In this document: positions 14,899 to 22,857 of the stretch, in pieces
Layout of the letters: every line of letters starts with the position of its first letter
Numbering within the stretch: position 1 is the first letter of the stretch
From: Ruminococcus sp.
Lineage (GTDB): Bacteria; Bacillota; Clostridia; Oscillospirales; Ruminococcaceae
DNA length: 40,342 nucleotides
NCBI GenBank assembly: GCA_019420505.1
Contig: JAHZHC010000006.1
Span: forward strand, 1 to 40,342
Direction of reading: 5' to 3'
Program-made: the position numbers and the translations under genes
The notes under the pieces: model-generated
The model's database searches: none
The model's input: the letters and a program-made list of their open reading frames with translations, nothing else
What the model was told of the DNA's origin: nothing

Positions 14899-16230
14899 AT
14901 GTCATTGCCAATAGTTGCAATTGTAGGCAGACCGAATGTAGGAAAATCAACGCTGTTTAATAAACTGATAGGACAACGACTGTCTATTGTTGAGGATACT
15001 CCCGGCGTTACAAGAGATAGAATTTATTCTAAATGCGAGTGGCTTAATCATGAATTTATGCTTGTAGATACAGGAGGAATCGAACCCGATTCTGACGATA
15101 TAATTTTATCTCAAATGAGGCGTCAGGCTGAACTTGCTATAACAAGAGCTGATGTTACAATCCTTGTAACTGATATGACCTGCGGTGTTACCGCAAATGA
15201 TTATGAAGTGACTTCAATGCTTCAGAAATCGGGTAAACCTATTGTCCTTTGTGTAAATAAATGCGATACGTTAGGTGAACCTCCTGCTGAATTCTATGAA
15301 TTTTATAATTTAGGACTTGGAGATCCTGTTGCAGTTTCATCTGTACATGGTCACGGAACCGGAGATTTGCTTGATGAAGTACTTAAATTTTTACCTGAGG
15401 ATAATGAAATTGAGTATGATGATGATACCATAAGGGTAGCGGTTATTGGTAAACCTAATGTGGGAAAATCATCAATAATAAATAAAATTTGCGGAGAAGA
15501 AAGAGTTATTGTTTCAGATATTGCCGGAACAACCCGTGATGCCACAGATACCGTAATCGAAAATGAAAACGGAAAATTTATTTTTATTGATACAGCGGGA
15601 ATAAGAAAAAAATCCAAGGTATTGGATAGTATTGAAAAATACAGCGTCCTCAGATCATATATGGCCGTTGACAGAGCTGATGTTGCCGTAATTGTAATTG
15701 ATGCCGCTGTAGGTTTTACCGAACAGGATTCAAAAGTGGCAGGGTATGCACATGAAAAGGGAAAAGCATGTGTTGTTGCAGTTAATAAATGGGATGCAAT
15801 TGAGAAAGATACGAACACAATGAACGAATTTAAAAAGAAGTTGGAAAATGATTTTAGCTTTATGAGTTATGTTCCGTTTGTATTTATTTCTGCAAAGACC
15901 GGTCTTAGAATTGACAAGCTTTTTGAGCTTATTAAATATACTGCTGAACAAAATGCTGTAAGAATTTCAACAGGAAGATTAAATGATGTTCTTTCTTATG
16001 CAACAGCAAGAGTTCAGCCTCCTTCTGATAAAGGAAGACGTCTGAAAATATATTATATGACTCAGGCTTCTACAAAGCCGCCTACATTTGTAGCATTTGT
16101 TAACAGAGCTGATTTGTTTCATTTTTCTTATCAAAGATATATTGAAAATCAAATTCGTGAAACCTTTGGACTTGATGGAACTCCGATAGTTCTTAAGGTG
16201 CGTGAACGTGATAGAAATGATGTAAAGTAA
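14899..16230 (+). CDS. der: Ribosome-assembly GTPase Der (EngA)
   Basis: Double GTPase needed for 50S subunit assembly. 443 aa. First G domain: G1 GRPNVGKST (10-18), DTPGVTRDR, DTGG, NKCD. Second G domain from about residue 175: GKPNVGKSS, AGTTRDA, DTAG, NKWD. A C-terminal KH-like domain (about 350-440) includes RVQPPSDKGRRLKIYYMTQ. GGAG ribosome site upstream of ATG 14899. Followed 10 nt later by plsY and then gpsA, a frequent arrangement in Firmicutes. Confidence 0.96.
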   Translation: MSLPIVAIVGRPNVGKSTLFNKLIGQRLSIVEDTPGVTRDRIYSKCEWLNHEFMLVDTGGIEPDSDDIILSQMRRQAELAITRADVTILVTDMTCGVTANDYEVTSMLQKSGKPIVLCVNKCDTLGEPPAEFYEFYNLGLGDPVAVSSVHGHGTGDLLDEVLKFLPEDNEIEYDDDTIRVAVIGKPNVGKSSIINKICGEERVIVSDIAGTTRDATDTVIENENGKFIFIDTAGIRKKSKVLDSIEKYSVLRSYMAVDRADVAVIVIDAAVGFTEQDSKVAGYAHEKGKACVVAVNKWDAIEKDTNTMNEFKKKLENDFSFMSYVPFVFISAKTGLRIDKLFELIKYTAEQNAVRISTGRLNDVLSYATARVQPPSDKGRRLKIYYMTQASTKPPTFVAFVNRADLFHFSYQRYIENQIRETFGLDGTPIVLKVRERDRNDVK

Positions 16231-16240
16231 GGGGATTAAA

Positions 16241-16912
16241 ATGAATTTAGTGATTAGTTTAGTGTTTACGGTTCTATTTTCATATCTTTTAGGAAGCCTT
16301 AATTCTGCAATTATTGTTTGCAAAATTGCAAAAAAAGCGGATATAAGAGATTATGGAAGCAATAATGCAGGACTTACAAATGTCCTTAGGGTCTTTGGCA
16401 AAGGACCAGCTTTGGCAACTTTGCTTTGTGATTTGGCAAAAGGAATTATAGCCGTGGTGGTTTGCCGTGTTATTGTAACCTATGGATTTGATGTAACTTT
16501 CTTTAATAATGATAGATTTATTGGTTATATTGCAGGGTTGTTTGTAATGCTCGGACATATTTTCCCTGTATTTTATGGATTTCATGGCGGAAAAGGCGTT
16601 CTTGTAGCTGCAACAACCTTAATTGCTATTGATCCGCTCACATGTCTTTTCTCTGTATTGGTATTTGCGTTGCTGCTTGCTGTAACAAAATATGTTTCTG
16701 TGGGTTCAATTGTTGCGGCATTTTCTTACCCTCTGTTTACTATACTTACTCAGACTATCAGACATATTGACGGCGCATGGCAGAATATGCTGGTGGGACT
16801 TGTAATTGCTTTTCTAATTACATATATGCATAAACCCAATATTAAGAGGCTGAAAGAAGGAACAGAAAATAAATTTAGATTTAAAAGTAATAATAACGGT
16901 TCCGATAAATAG
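16241..16912 (+). CDS. plsY: Acyl-phosphate:glycerol-3-phosphate acyltransferase PlsY
   Basis: Integral membrane enzyme that makes lysophosphatidic acid, the first acylation in phospholipid synthesis. 223 aa, slightly longer than usual through a polar tail. Motifs: YLLGSLNSAIIVCK, the GSNNAGLTNVLR motif (usually GSxNxGATN), GHIFPVFYGFHGGKGV with the conserved GGKG. Several hydrophobic helices. It uses glycerol-3-phosphate made by the product of gpsA, which starts 25 nt downstream. Confidence 0.93.
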   Translation: MNLVISLVFTVLFSYLLGSLNSAIIVCKIAKKADIRDYGSNNAGLTNVLRVFGKGPALATLLCDLAKGIIAVVVCRVIVTYGFDVTFFNNDRFIGYIAGLFVMLGHIFPVFYGFHGGKGVLVAATTLIAIDPLTCLFSVLVFALLLAVTKYVSVGSIVAAFSYPLFTILTQTIRHIDGAWQNMLVGLVIAFLITYMHKPNIKRLKEGTENKFRFKSNNNGSDK

Positions 16913-16937
16913 TTCAACAGTGAAAGGATGATATCTC

Positions 16938-17951
16938 ATGGCTGATATTGCTATATTAGGTTCAGGGGGATTTGGTTTAGCTTTGGCTGTTATGTGCAGC
17001 AACTCAGGACATAACGTAACTGTCTGGTCAAAATTTCAAGATGAAATTGACGCTATAAAGCGAACAGGAGAATTAAAAGCTAAGCTCCCCGGAGTAAAAA
17101 TCCCTGAGACTATATTACTTACCACAGATATTTCTTGTGTTAAAGGGAAAAATATGATTATTTTAGGAATACCCACATCATTTACAAGAGGTGTCTGTGA
17201 GGAAGCTTCAAAATTTATTGATAAGGATACAATTGTAGTAAATACAGCTAAAGGACTTGAAAATAAAACCTTAAAAACAATGAGTACGGTAACTGAGGAA
17301 TCTTTTCCTGATAATAAAGTTGCAATCCTTACCGGACCGTCTCATGCTGAAGAATTGGCAAGAGGAATTCCGACAACTGTAGTTGTTGCTTCCTGTGACA
17401 GAGAAGTGTCATATTATGTCCAGAGCACATTAAGCAATAATTCGTTCAGAGTTTACGTTAATGACGATGTGATGGGATGTGAAATCGGGGGTTCCTTAAA
17501 GAATGTAATTGCGCTTGCAGCCGGTGTCTGTGACGGCTTGGGATTAGGTGATAACACAAAAGCTGCATTAATGACAAGAGGTATTAAAGAAATTTCTTTA
17601 CTTGGTATTGCCATGGGTGCTAAGGGCGATACTTTTGCCGGATTAAGCGGAATCGGAGATTTGATAGTTACCTGCTGTAGTATGCATAGCCGTAACCGTA
17701 AGGCAGGAATGCTGATAGGTCAAGGTGTCAGTCCGGAAGAAGCAGTGCAGAGGGTAGGAACAGTTGAAGGATATGGCTGTACAAAAAATGCCTGGGAGCT
17801 GTCCCAAAAGCTTGGAGTTGAAATGCCGATAACAGAACAGTTGGCAAAGGTTCTTTTTGAAGGAAAAACCGCAAGCTCTACTATTTCAGCTTTGATGGAC
17901 AGACCTTCCAAAAATGAAACGGAAAAAGAATTTTTGGGTGAAAAGAAATGA
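16938..17951 (+). CDS. gpsA: NAD(P)-dependent glycerol-3-phosphate dehydrogenase
   Basis: Reduces dihydroxyacetone phosphate to sn-glycerol-3-phosphate for phospholipids. 337 aa. N-terminal nucleotide-binding motif IAILGSGGFGLALA (GSGGFG in place of the common GxGxWG). Then NTAKGLE, LTGPSHAEELA, and the C-terminal helical part with GSLKNVIALAAGVCDGLGLGDN and LSGIGDLIVTCCS. GAAAGGATGA ribosome site. The stop overlaps the next start (ATGA, 17948-17951), so translation of yjbQ is coupled. Confidence 0.95.
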   Translation: MADIAILGSGGFGLALAVMCSNSGHNVTVWSKFQDEIDAIKRTGELKAKLPGVKIPETILLTTDISCVKGKNMIILGIPTSFTRGVCEEASKFIDKDTIVVNTAKGLENKTLKTMSTVTEESFPDNKVAILTGPSHAEELARGIPTTVVVASCDREVSYYVQSTLSNNSFRVYVNDDVMGCEIGGSLKNVIALAAGVCDGLGLGDNTKAALMTRGIKEISLLGIAMGAKGDTFAGLSGIGDLIVTCCSMHSRNRKAGMLIGQGVSPEEAVQRVGTVEGYGCTKNAWELSQKLGVEMPITEQLAKVLFEGKTASSTISALMDRPSKNETEKEFLGEKK

Positions 17952-18343
17952 TATATAAATTCAATCTGAATACCGAACATGAAAATTTTTATAACATAAC
18001 AAGCTATGTACGGCAAGCTGTTATGGAATCCGGAGTGCTAAATGGGGTCGCATTAGTTTTCTGTCCTCATACCACAGCCGGAATTACAATTAATGAAAAT
18101 GCCGATCCTGATGTAATAACCGATTTATTATATGCACTTGATAAAACTTATCCTGACAGGCCACAGTTCAAGCATGCAGAGGGTAATTCTTCAGCACATC
18201 TTAAAGCAAGCTGTATTGGTTCATCGGCTGCAGTTATTATCGAGAATAATTGTCTTATACTCGGAAAATGGCAGGGTATTTATTTTACTGAGTTTGACGG
18301 ACCGAGAACAAGAACATTTATTGTAAAAGTTTTGAGGGATTAA
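17948..18343 (+). CDS. yjbQ: YjbQ family protein (UPF0047)
   Basis: Member of the YjbQ family, reported to have weak thiamine phosphate synthase activity in E. coli; its main role is not settled. 131 aa, typical length. Conserved elements: CPHTTAGITINENADPDV with the family His, FKHAEGNSSAHLKAS with two more His that would bind metal, and LGKWQGIYFTEFDGPR at the end. The start overlaps the gpsA stop by 4 nt. No ribosome site of its own beyond AAAAGAA. A structured 3' region follows. Confidence 0.9.
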   Translation: MIYKFNLNTEHENFYNITSYVRQAVMESGVLNGVALVFCPHTTAGITINENADPDVITDLLYALDKTYPDRPQFKHAEGNSSAHLKASCIGSSAAVIIENNCLILGKWQGIYFTEFDGPRTRTFIVKVLRD

Positions 18344-18400
18344 AAATATTATTTCAGAAAACTATCATGTTTCTGTCACATCTTTGAATTATTATATATC

Positions 18401-18536
18401 TACAGGTTATAGGGACACCTGTATATTTGATTTGATGTATTTGAGAATCAGATAAAACCGGTATCATTGTTTGCTTTATTTTATTTAGAAAGAAATGATT
18501 TAACCGAAAGTCCCGTCAAATTATTATTTTATTCGG
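18401..18536 (+). ncRNA. Candidate structured RNA with complementary loops (yjbQ-pyrH gap)
   Basis: The 18344-18685 stretch has no gene. P1: TACAGGT (18401-18407) / ACCTGTA (18417-18423), 9-nt loop that holds GGGAC (18412-18416). P2: ATCATT (18463-18468) / AATGAT (18494-18499), extendable by CGGT/ACCG past a bulge. P3: CCGAA (18504-18508) / TTCGG (18532-18536), with GTCCC (18510-18514) in its loop. GGGAC and GTCCC are complementary, so P1 and P3 could kiss. A perfect terminator follows at once. No convincing promoter was found ahead of P1, so it may be a 3' UTR of yjbQ. No known RNA family was recognised. Pairings are by eye. Confidence 0.35.
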
Positions 18537-18540
18537 ATAT

Positions 18541-18571
18541 TGCCGTTGTTTCTAATAACAACGGCATTTTT
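18541..18571 (+). terminator. Strong Rho-independent terminator before pyrH
   Basis: TGCCGTTGTT (18541-18550) and AACAACGGCA (18557-18566) form a perfect 10-bp stem with a 6-nt loop, followed by five T. Confidence 0.9.
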
Positions 18572-18607
18572 GTGTTGATAACATTGTATCTTTTTTCAAA
18601 AAAGCTC

Positions 18608-18636
18608 TTTACTTTTTGAGCGAAATATTGTATAAT
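18608..18636 (+). promoter_or_regulatory. Promoter of the pyrH cluster
   Basis: TTTACT (18608-18613), 17-bp spacer, TATAAT (18631-18636). The -35 is preceded by A6-GCTC, a box also found at the rpsL promoter. Confidence 0.6.
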
Positions 18637-18685
18637 TTATCTATAAGTATATTGGCATTAAAATATATTATTAGGAGTGTATTTT

Positions 18686-19390
18686 ATGGAACCGAAGTAT
18701 AAGCGTATCTTGCTGAAATTAAGCGGAGAAGCATTGGCAGGGGATAAAAAAATCGGACTTGATTATGATGTTATTACATCCTTTGGCAAAAGTATAAAGA
18801 AATGTGTCGATGCCGGTGTTCAGGTCGGAGTAGTTGTTGGCGGAGGCAATTTTTGGAGAGGAAGATCCAGCGGTGCTATGGATAGAACAAGAGCTGACCA
18901 TATCGGAATGCTTGCAACCGCTATGAATGCATTGGCTGTTGCTGACGGTCTTGAGAACTGCGGACTTGAGGTTCGGGTTCAAACTGCTATTTCAATGCGT
19001 GAAGTTGCTGAACCTTATATCAGAGGAAAGGCTATGAGGCACTTTGAAAAAGGAAGAGTTGTCATTTTTGGATGCGGAACAGGAAATCCTTTCTTTTCAA
19101 CTGATACCGCAGCTGCATTAAGAGCTGCTGAAATAGAAGCTGACATCTTCTTTAAAGCAACAATGGTTGATGGCGTTTATGATAAGGATCCTCATAAATA
19201 TGATGACGCAGTTAAGTATGACTCTTTAAGCTTTAATGATATTTTATCTAATAATTTAGCTGTCATGGATTCTACAGCTGCTGCTATGTGCAAGGACAAC
19301 GATATTCCTATTTTAGTTTTTGACTTGGCAAGACCCGATAATATTTTTGATGCATGTATGGGTAAAAATATAGGTACTATAGTTAAATAA
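18686..19390 (+). CDS. pyrH: UMP kinase
   Basis: Phosphorylates UMP to UDP for RNA, DNA and cell-wall precursors. 234 aa from ATG 18686; AGGAG at 18673-18677 gives an 8-nt gap, so an in-frame GTG at 18677 that overlaps this site is rejected. Amino-acid-kinase fold: RILLKLSGEALAG, VVVGGGNFWRGRS, RADHIGMLATAMNALA, GTGNPFFSTDTAAALRA, MVDGVYDKDP. pyrH-frr-uppS-cdsA is the standard Firmicutes order, here without tsf upstream. Confidence 0.96.
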   Translation: MEPKYKRILLKLSGEALAGDKKIGLDYDVITSFGKSIKKCVDAGVQVGVVVGGGNFWRGRSSGAMDRTRADHIGMLATAMNALAVADGLENCGLEVRVQTAISMREVAEPYIRGKAMRHFEKGRVVIFGCGTGNPFFSTDTAAALRAAEIEADIFFKATMVDGVYDKDPHKYDDAVKYDSLSFNDILSNNLAVMDSTAAAMCKDNDIPILVFDLARPDNIFDACMGKNIGTIVK

Positions 19391-19434
19391 ATACTTTGCA
19401 TTTTCATAATATATTAATGAAAGGAATAGATTAA

Positions 19435-19989
19435 ATGAAAGAAATCAGAGAAAAAGCAAAAAGTAAAATGGAAAAATCAATAAATGTACTTTTAACTGAA
19501 TTTAGCGAAATAAGAGCAGGAAGAGCCAATCCTAATGTTTTGGACAGAGTTAAAGTTGACTACTATGGTGCTCCTACGCCTGTTAATCAAATGGCTGCTG
19601 TTTCTGTCGCAGAAGCAAGAGTTCTTGTAATTCAGCCTTGGGATAAATCAACATTATCATCAATTGAAAAAGCAATTCAGGCTTCAGATATCGGTATTAA
19701 TCCTCAAAATGACGGATCTGTTCTTAGAATGACATTTCCACAGCTTACAGAAGAGGACAGAAAAAAACTTGTGAAGGAAATAAAAAAATCCGGTGAGGAT
19801 ACAAAAGTTGCAATTCGATCTATTCGCCGTGATGCTATGGAAAAGTATAAGACTATGAAAAAGAACGGTGAAATTACAGAAGATGATCTGAAAGACTGTG
19901 AAGATCAGATTCAAAAGCTTACTGATAAGTTTGTAAAAGAAGTTGATGTTCATGTTGCTGACAAGGAAAAAGAAATTCTTTCAATTTAA
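19435..19989 (+). CDS. frr: Ribosome recycling factor
   Basis: Splits post-termination ribosomes together with EF-G. 184 aa, standard length. Family motifs: LLTEFSEIRAGRANPNVLDRVKVDYYG at the start (residues about 18-45), VIQPWDKS, GINPQNDGSVLRMTFPQLTEE, and the coiled three-helix bundle with VAIRSIRRDA. AAAGGA ribosome site; 44 nt after pyrH and 12 nt before uppS. Confidence 0.97.
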   Translation: MKEIREKAKSKMEKSINVLLTEFSEIRAGRANPNVLDRVKVDYYGAPTPVNQMAAVSVAEARVLVIQPWDKSTLSSIEKAIQASDIGINPQNDGSVLRMTFPQLTEEDRKKLVKEIKKSGEDTKVAIRSIRRDAMEKYKTMKKNGEITEDDLKDCEDQIQKLTDKFVKEVDVHVADKEKEILSI

Positions 19990-20001
19990 GGCGGGTATTA
20001 T

Positions 20002-20733
20002 ATGTCAAAAGCAGCAAAGAGTGTTTTAGGAGAAAACGTTCTAATTCCAAAACACGTAGGAGTTATAATGGACGGCAACGGACGCTGGGCAAAAAAACGC
20101 AGCTTGCCACGGAAATTCGGACATCGTGAAGGTGCAAAAACCTTTAGAACTATTGCCCGCCATGCAAAAGCTGTCGGTATATCATATATCACTTTTTATG
20201 CTTTTTCAACTGAAAACTGGAAGCGCCCTAAGGACGAAGTAGATGCCATTATGGACCTCTTTGAAAAGTATTTGGACGAAGTAAGAGATTTTATGGAGGA
20301 AAATATCAGGGTGAGGTTTATCGGCGACAGATCAATGTTAAATCCGAGGCTTCAGGATAAAATGAAAAGCGTAGAAAAGGACTCCGAAAATTTTGATTCA
20401 ATGACTCTGATTCTGGCAATTAATTACGGCGGCAGAAATGAAATAACTCATGCTGTAAGAACTATTGCCGATGAGGTAGCTTCAGGGAAACTTTCATCAA
20501 GCGATATTACAGAGGACTTAATTCAGAAAAAATTATATACCGAAGAAATTCCCGATGTTGATCTTATAATAAGACCCAGCGGTGAACAACGCTTGTCAAA
20601 TTTTCTTATCTGGCAGGCTGCTTATGCAGAATATTATTTTACTAATATTCTTTGGCCGGATTTCAGCAATAAGGATTTTGATAAGGCAATAATTACTTTC
20701 AGTGACCGTAACCGCAGATTCGGCGGAATATGA
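20002..20733 (+). CDS. uppS: Isoprenyl transferase (undecaprenyl diphosphate synthase)
   Basis: cis-Prenyltransferase that makes the C55 lipid carrier for peptidoglycan. 243 aa. VIMDGNGRWAKKR carries the catalytic Asp (D24). TFYAFSTENWKRPKDEV and LIIRPSGEQRLSNFLIWQAAYAEYYF match the family (Pro replaces the common Thr in RTSGE). Ends with SDRNRRFGGI. Its substrate arises from the isoprenoid pathway that includes dxr and ispG downstream. Confidence 0.95.
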   Translation: MSKAAKSVLGENVLIPKHVGVIMDGNGRWAKKRSLPRKFGHREGAKTFRTIARHAKAVGISYITFYAFSTENWKRPKDEVDAIMDLFEKYLDEVRDFMEENIRVRFIGDRSMLNPRLQDKMKSVEKDSENFDSMTLILAINYGGRNEITHAVRTIADEVASGKLSSSDITEDLIQKKLYTEEIPDVDLIIRPSGEQRLSNFLIWQAAYAEYYFTNILWPDFSNKDFDKAIITFSDRNRRFGGI

Positions 20734-20767
20734 ATTCCTATATTTTATAAAAAGGATTGATTTAATT

Positions 20768-21610
20768 ATGACAACCAGAATGATTTCAGCGGCAGTGGCT
20801 ATCGTAATAGCAGTTATTATACTTGCTTTACATAATACTTTTGTTTTCAGTATTGCAATAGCGGCTATTTCTGCAGGAGCTATTTATGAAATTTTAAAGG
20901 CAACAGGATACCTAAAGCATAAACTACAAACAATTTTCTGTTGTGGTTATACTGTTTTAAATTGTATAGCTTTCATTTGGCTTAATAATGAAAAGCTTAA
21001 ATTTATTGATGGATATTTTATCTTCGGAATTTTTGTAATAGCAATGTGTATTATGTATTTTAAAGAGCACGAAAGCTTTAAGTATACTGATTTATTCTTT
21101 ATGATTGGTGTTTCATATTTTGTAAATTATGCGTTTGTTACACTGTTGGCAATAAATGCTTCTTATATCGGATTCAATTCTGTCGGATTGTTTATGATAG
21201 TAATTACACTTTGCGGAGCATGGCTCGCAGATTCCGGTGCTTATTTTGCAGGCACGTTTTTTGGGAAAACTCCGCTCTGTCCTGAAATCAGTCCTAAGAA
21301 AACAGTTGAAGGATTATTGGGCGGAATCATTTGTAACGGAGTGTTATTTATAATTATCAGCCTTTTTTATGAATATGTCCTTGACGGCGAGTCAATAAGA
21401 TATTTTATGATCTTTATTTGCGGTATGATCTGTGCTTTGCTTGGATTGTTAGGTGATTTGACAGCTTCAATGATAAAACGTCAGTGTGGAATTAAAGATT
21501 TTGGTAATATTATGCCGGGGCATGGAGGAATCATGGATCGGTTTGACAGCGTCTTGTTTGTAGCTCCGTTCATGTATTATGCATTCATGCATGGCTGGAT
21601 TTTCGGTTAA
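20768..21610 (+). CDS. cdsA: Phosphatidate cytidylyltransferase
   Basis: Membrane enzyme that forms CDP-diacylglycerol from phosphatidate and CTP. 280 aa from ATG 20768, placed after an AAAGGA site at 20751; the frame is open into the end of uppS but has no site there. About 8 hydrophobic helices. C-terminal signature is complete: KKTVEGLLGG, LGLLGDLTASMIKRQCGIKDFG, MPGHGGIMDRFDSVLFVAP. Follows uppS by 34 nt and is followed by a moderate terminator. Confidence 0.94.
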   Translation: MTTRMISAAVAIVIAVIILALHNTFVFSIAIAAISAGAIYEILKATGYLKHKLQTIFCCGYTVLNCIAFIWLNNEKLKFIDGYFIFGIFVIAMCIMYFKEHESFKYTDLFFMIGVSYFVNYAFVTLLAINASYIGFNSVGLFMIVITLCGAWLADSGAYFAGTFFGKTPLCPEISPKKTVEGLLGGIICNGVLFIIISLFYEYVLDGESIRYFMIFICGMICALLGLLGDLTASMIKRQCGIKDFGNIMPGHGGIMDRFDSVLFVAPFMYYAFMHGWIFG

Positions 21611-21629
21611 TTAAAAACCATTTATATCG

Positions 21630-21656
21630 GGGGGAGCTTTGACAGCTGCCCCTTTT
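21630..21656 (+). terminator. Moderate terminator between cdsA and dxr
   Basis: GGGG (21630-21633), G, AGCT (21635-21638), 5-nt loop, AGCT (21644-21647), G, CCCC (21649-21652), then four T. One G-G mismatch interrupts the stem, so partial read-through into dxr is likely. Confidence 0.6.
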
Positions 21657-21683
21657 GATTGTTAATAGTTGAGGAAAATAATT

Positions 21684-22832
21684 ATGAAAACAATTACTAT
21701 ATTAGGTTCTACAGGTTCTATCGGAACTCAGGCATTAGAAGTTGCCAATAAGCATAAGATTAAAGTAAAAGCACTTGCTGCTCATTCTAATACAGAATTA
21801 CTTGCAAAACAAGCAATAGAAAATGACGTTGACTATGCCTGCATTTATAGTAAAGAAAAAGTCAGCGATCTTAAAGAACTGCTTAAAAATACAAAAATTC
21901 AAGTTCTTGAGGGTATGAGTGGATTAAATCAAATTGCTACACTTAATGATGTGGATTGTATGCTCAATTCCGTTGTAGGTATGGTTGGACTTTTACCTAC
22001 TTTAACAGCAATAGAACATGGTACAGATATTGCTTTGGCTAATAAGGAAACACTTGTTGCCGGCGGTGAGCTTGTGATAAAAGCCGCAAAAAAGAATAAT
22101 GTAAATATTTATCCTGTAGACAGTGAGCATTCAGCAATTTTTCAGTGCCTGCAAGGTAATAAAAAAACTCAGGTGAATAAAATTTTTTTAACTGCTTCAG
22201 GCGGACCTTTTTATGGAAAAACGAAAAAGGAGCTTGCTTCTGTAACTAAAGCGGACGCACTTAAACATCCTAATTGGAGTATGGGTCAAAAGATAACAAT
22301 TGATTCTGCTACGCTGATGAATAAAGGCTTGGAATTTATAGAAGCCATGTGGCTGTTTGACTTGAAGCCCGAGCAAATTGAAATTGTGATTCATCGTGAA
22401 AGTGTTGTTCATTCAGCAATAGAATATAATGATCATTCAGTAATTGCGCAAATGGGTGTACCTGATATGAAAATTCCTATTCAGTATGCTCTGATGTATC
22501 CTGATAGGTTGGAATGCCCGACAAAACCTCTTTCTTTGACAGATTACGGAACATTATCTTTTGCTAAACCGGATTATGAAACCTTTGATTGTCTTACCGC
22601 ATGCATTAATGCCATTACAGTTGGAGGAACAATGCCTGCAGTCGTTAATGGAGCAAACGAAGAAGCTGTTTCAGAATTTTTAAAGGGAAATATAAAATTT
22701 CTTGAAATCGGTGAGCTTGTTACGGCTGCTCTCGAAAATATAAAAAAAGAAGAAGTAACTTGTTTAGAAGACGTGTTGAATGCAGATAATAATGCAAGAT
22801 TGTTTGTAAGAGAAAGAATAAAAGAAATTTAG
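21684..22832 (+). CDS. dxr: 1-deoxy-D-xylulose-5-phosphate reductoisomerase
   Basis: Second enzyme of the MEP isoprenoid pathway (DXP to MEP, NADPH). 382 aa from ATG 21684, preceded by GAGG at 21671; a TTG 15 nt upstream overlaps that site. NADPH motif ILGSTGSIGTQ (GSTGSIG at 8-14), LANKETLVAGGELV, PVDSEHSAIFQCL with the metal-binding Asp and Glu, SATLMNKGLEFIEA, and IHRESVVHS. Works with ispG, two genes downstream. Confidence 0.96.
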   Translation: MKTITILGSTGSIGTQALEVANKHKIKVKALAAHSNTELLAKQAIENDVDYACIYSKEKVSDLKELLKNTKIQVLEGMSGLNQIATLNDVDCMLNSVVGMVGLLPTLTAIEHGTDIALANKETLVAGGELVIKAAKKNNVNIYPVDSEHSAIFQCLQGNKKTQVNKIFLTASGGPFYGKTKKELASVTKADALKHPNWSMGQKITIDSATLMNKGLEFIEAMWLFDLKPEQIEIVIHRESVVHSAIEYNDHSVIAQMGVPDMKIPIQYALMYPDRLECPTKPLSLTDYGTLSFAKPDYETFDCLTACINAITVGGTMPAVVNGANEEAVSEFLKGNIKFLEIGELVTAALENIKKEEVTCLEDVLNADNNARLFVRERIKEI

Positions 22833-22857
22833 TATTAAATATAGAAAGGGACAATTT

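Noticed and set aside
15351..15818. Long minus-strand open frame opposite der
   Set aside because: It mirrors the der reading frame, has no ribosome site or recognisable family; der itself is certain.
18384..18412. Promoter TTGAAT-N17-TTATAG for the candidate RNA
   Set aside because: The -10 is poor and the start would fall inside the P1 hairpin.
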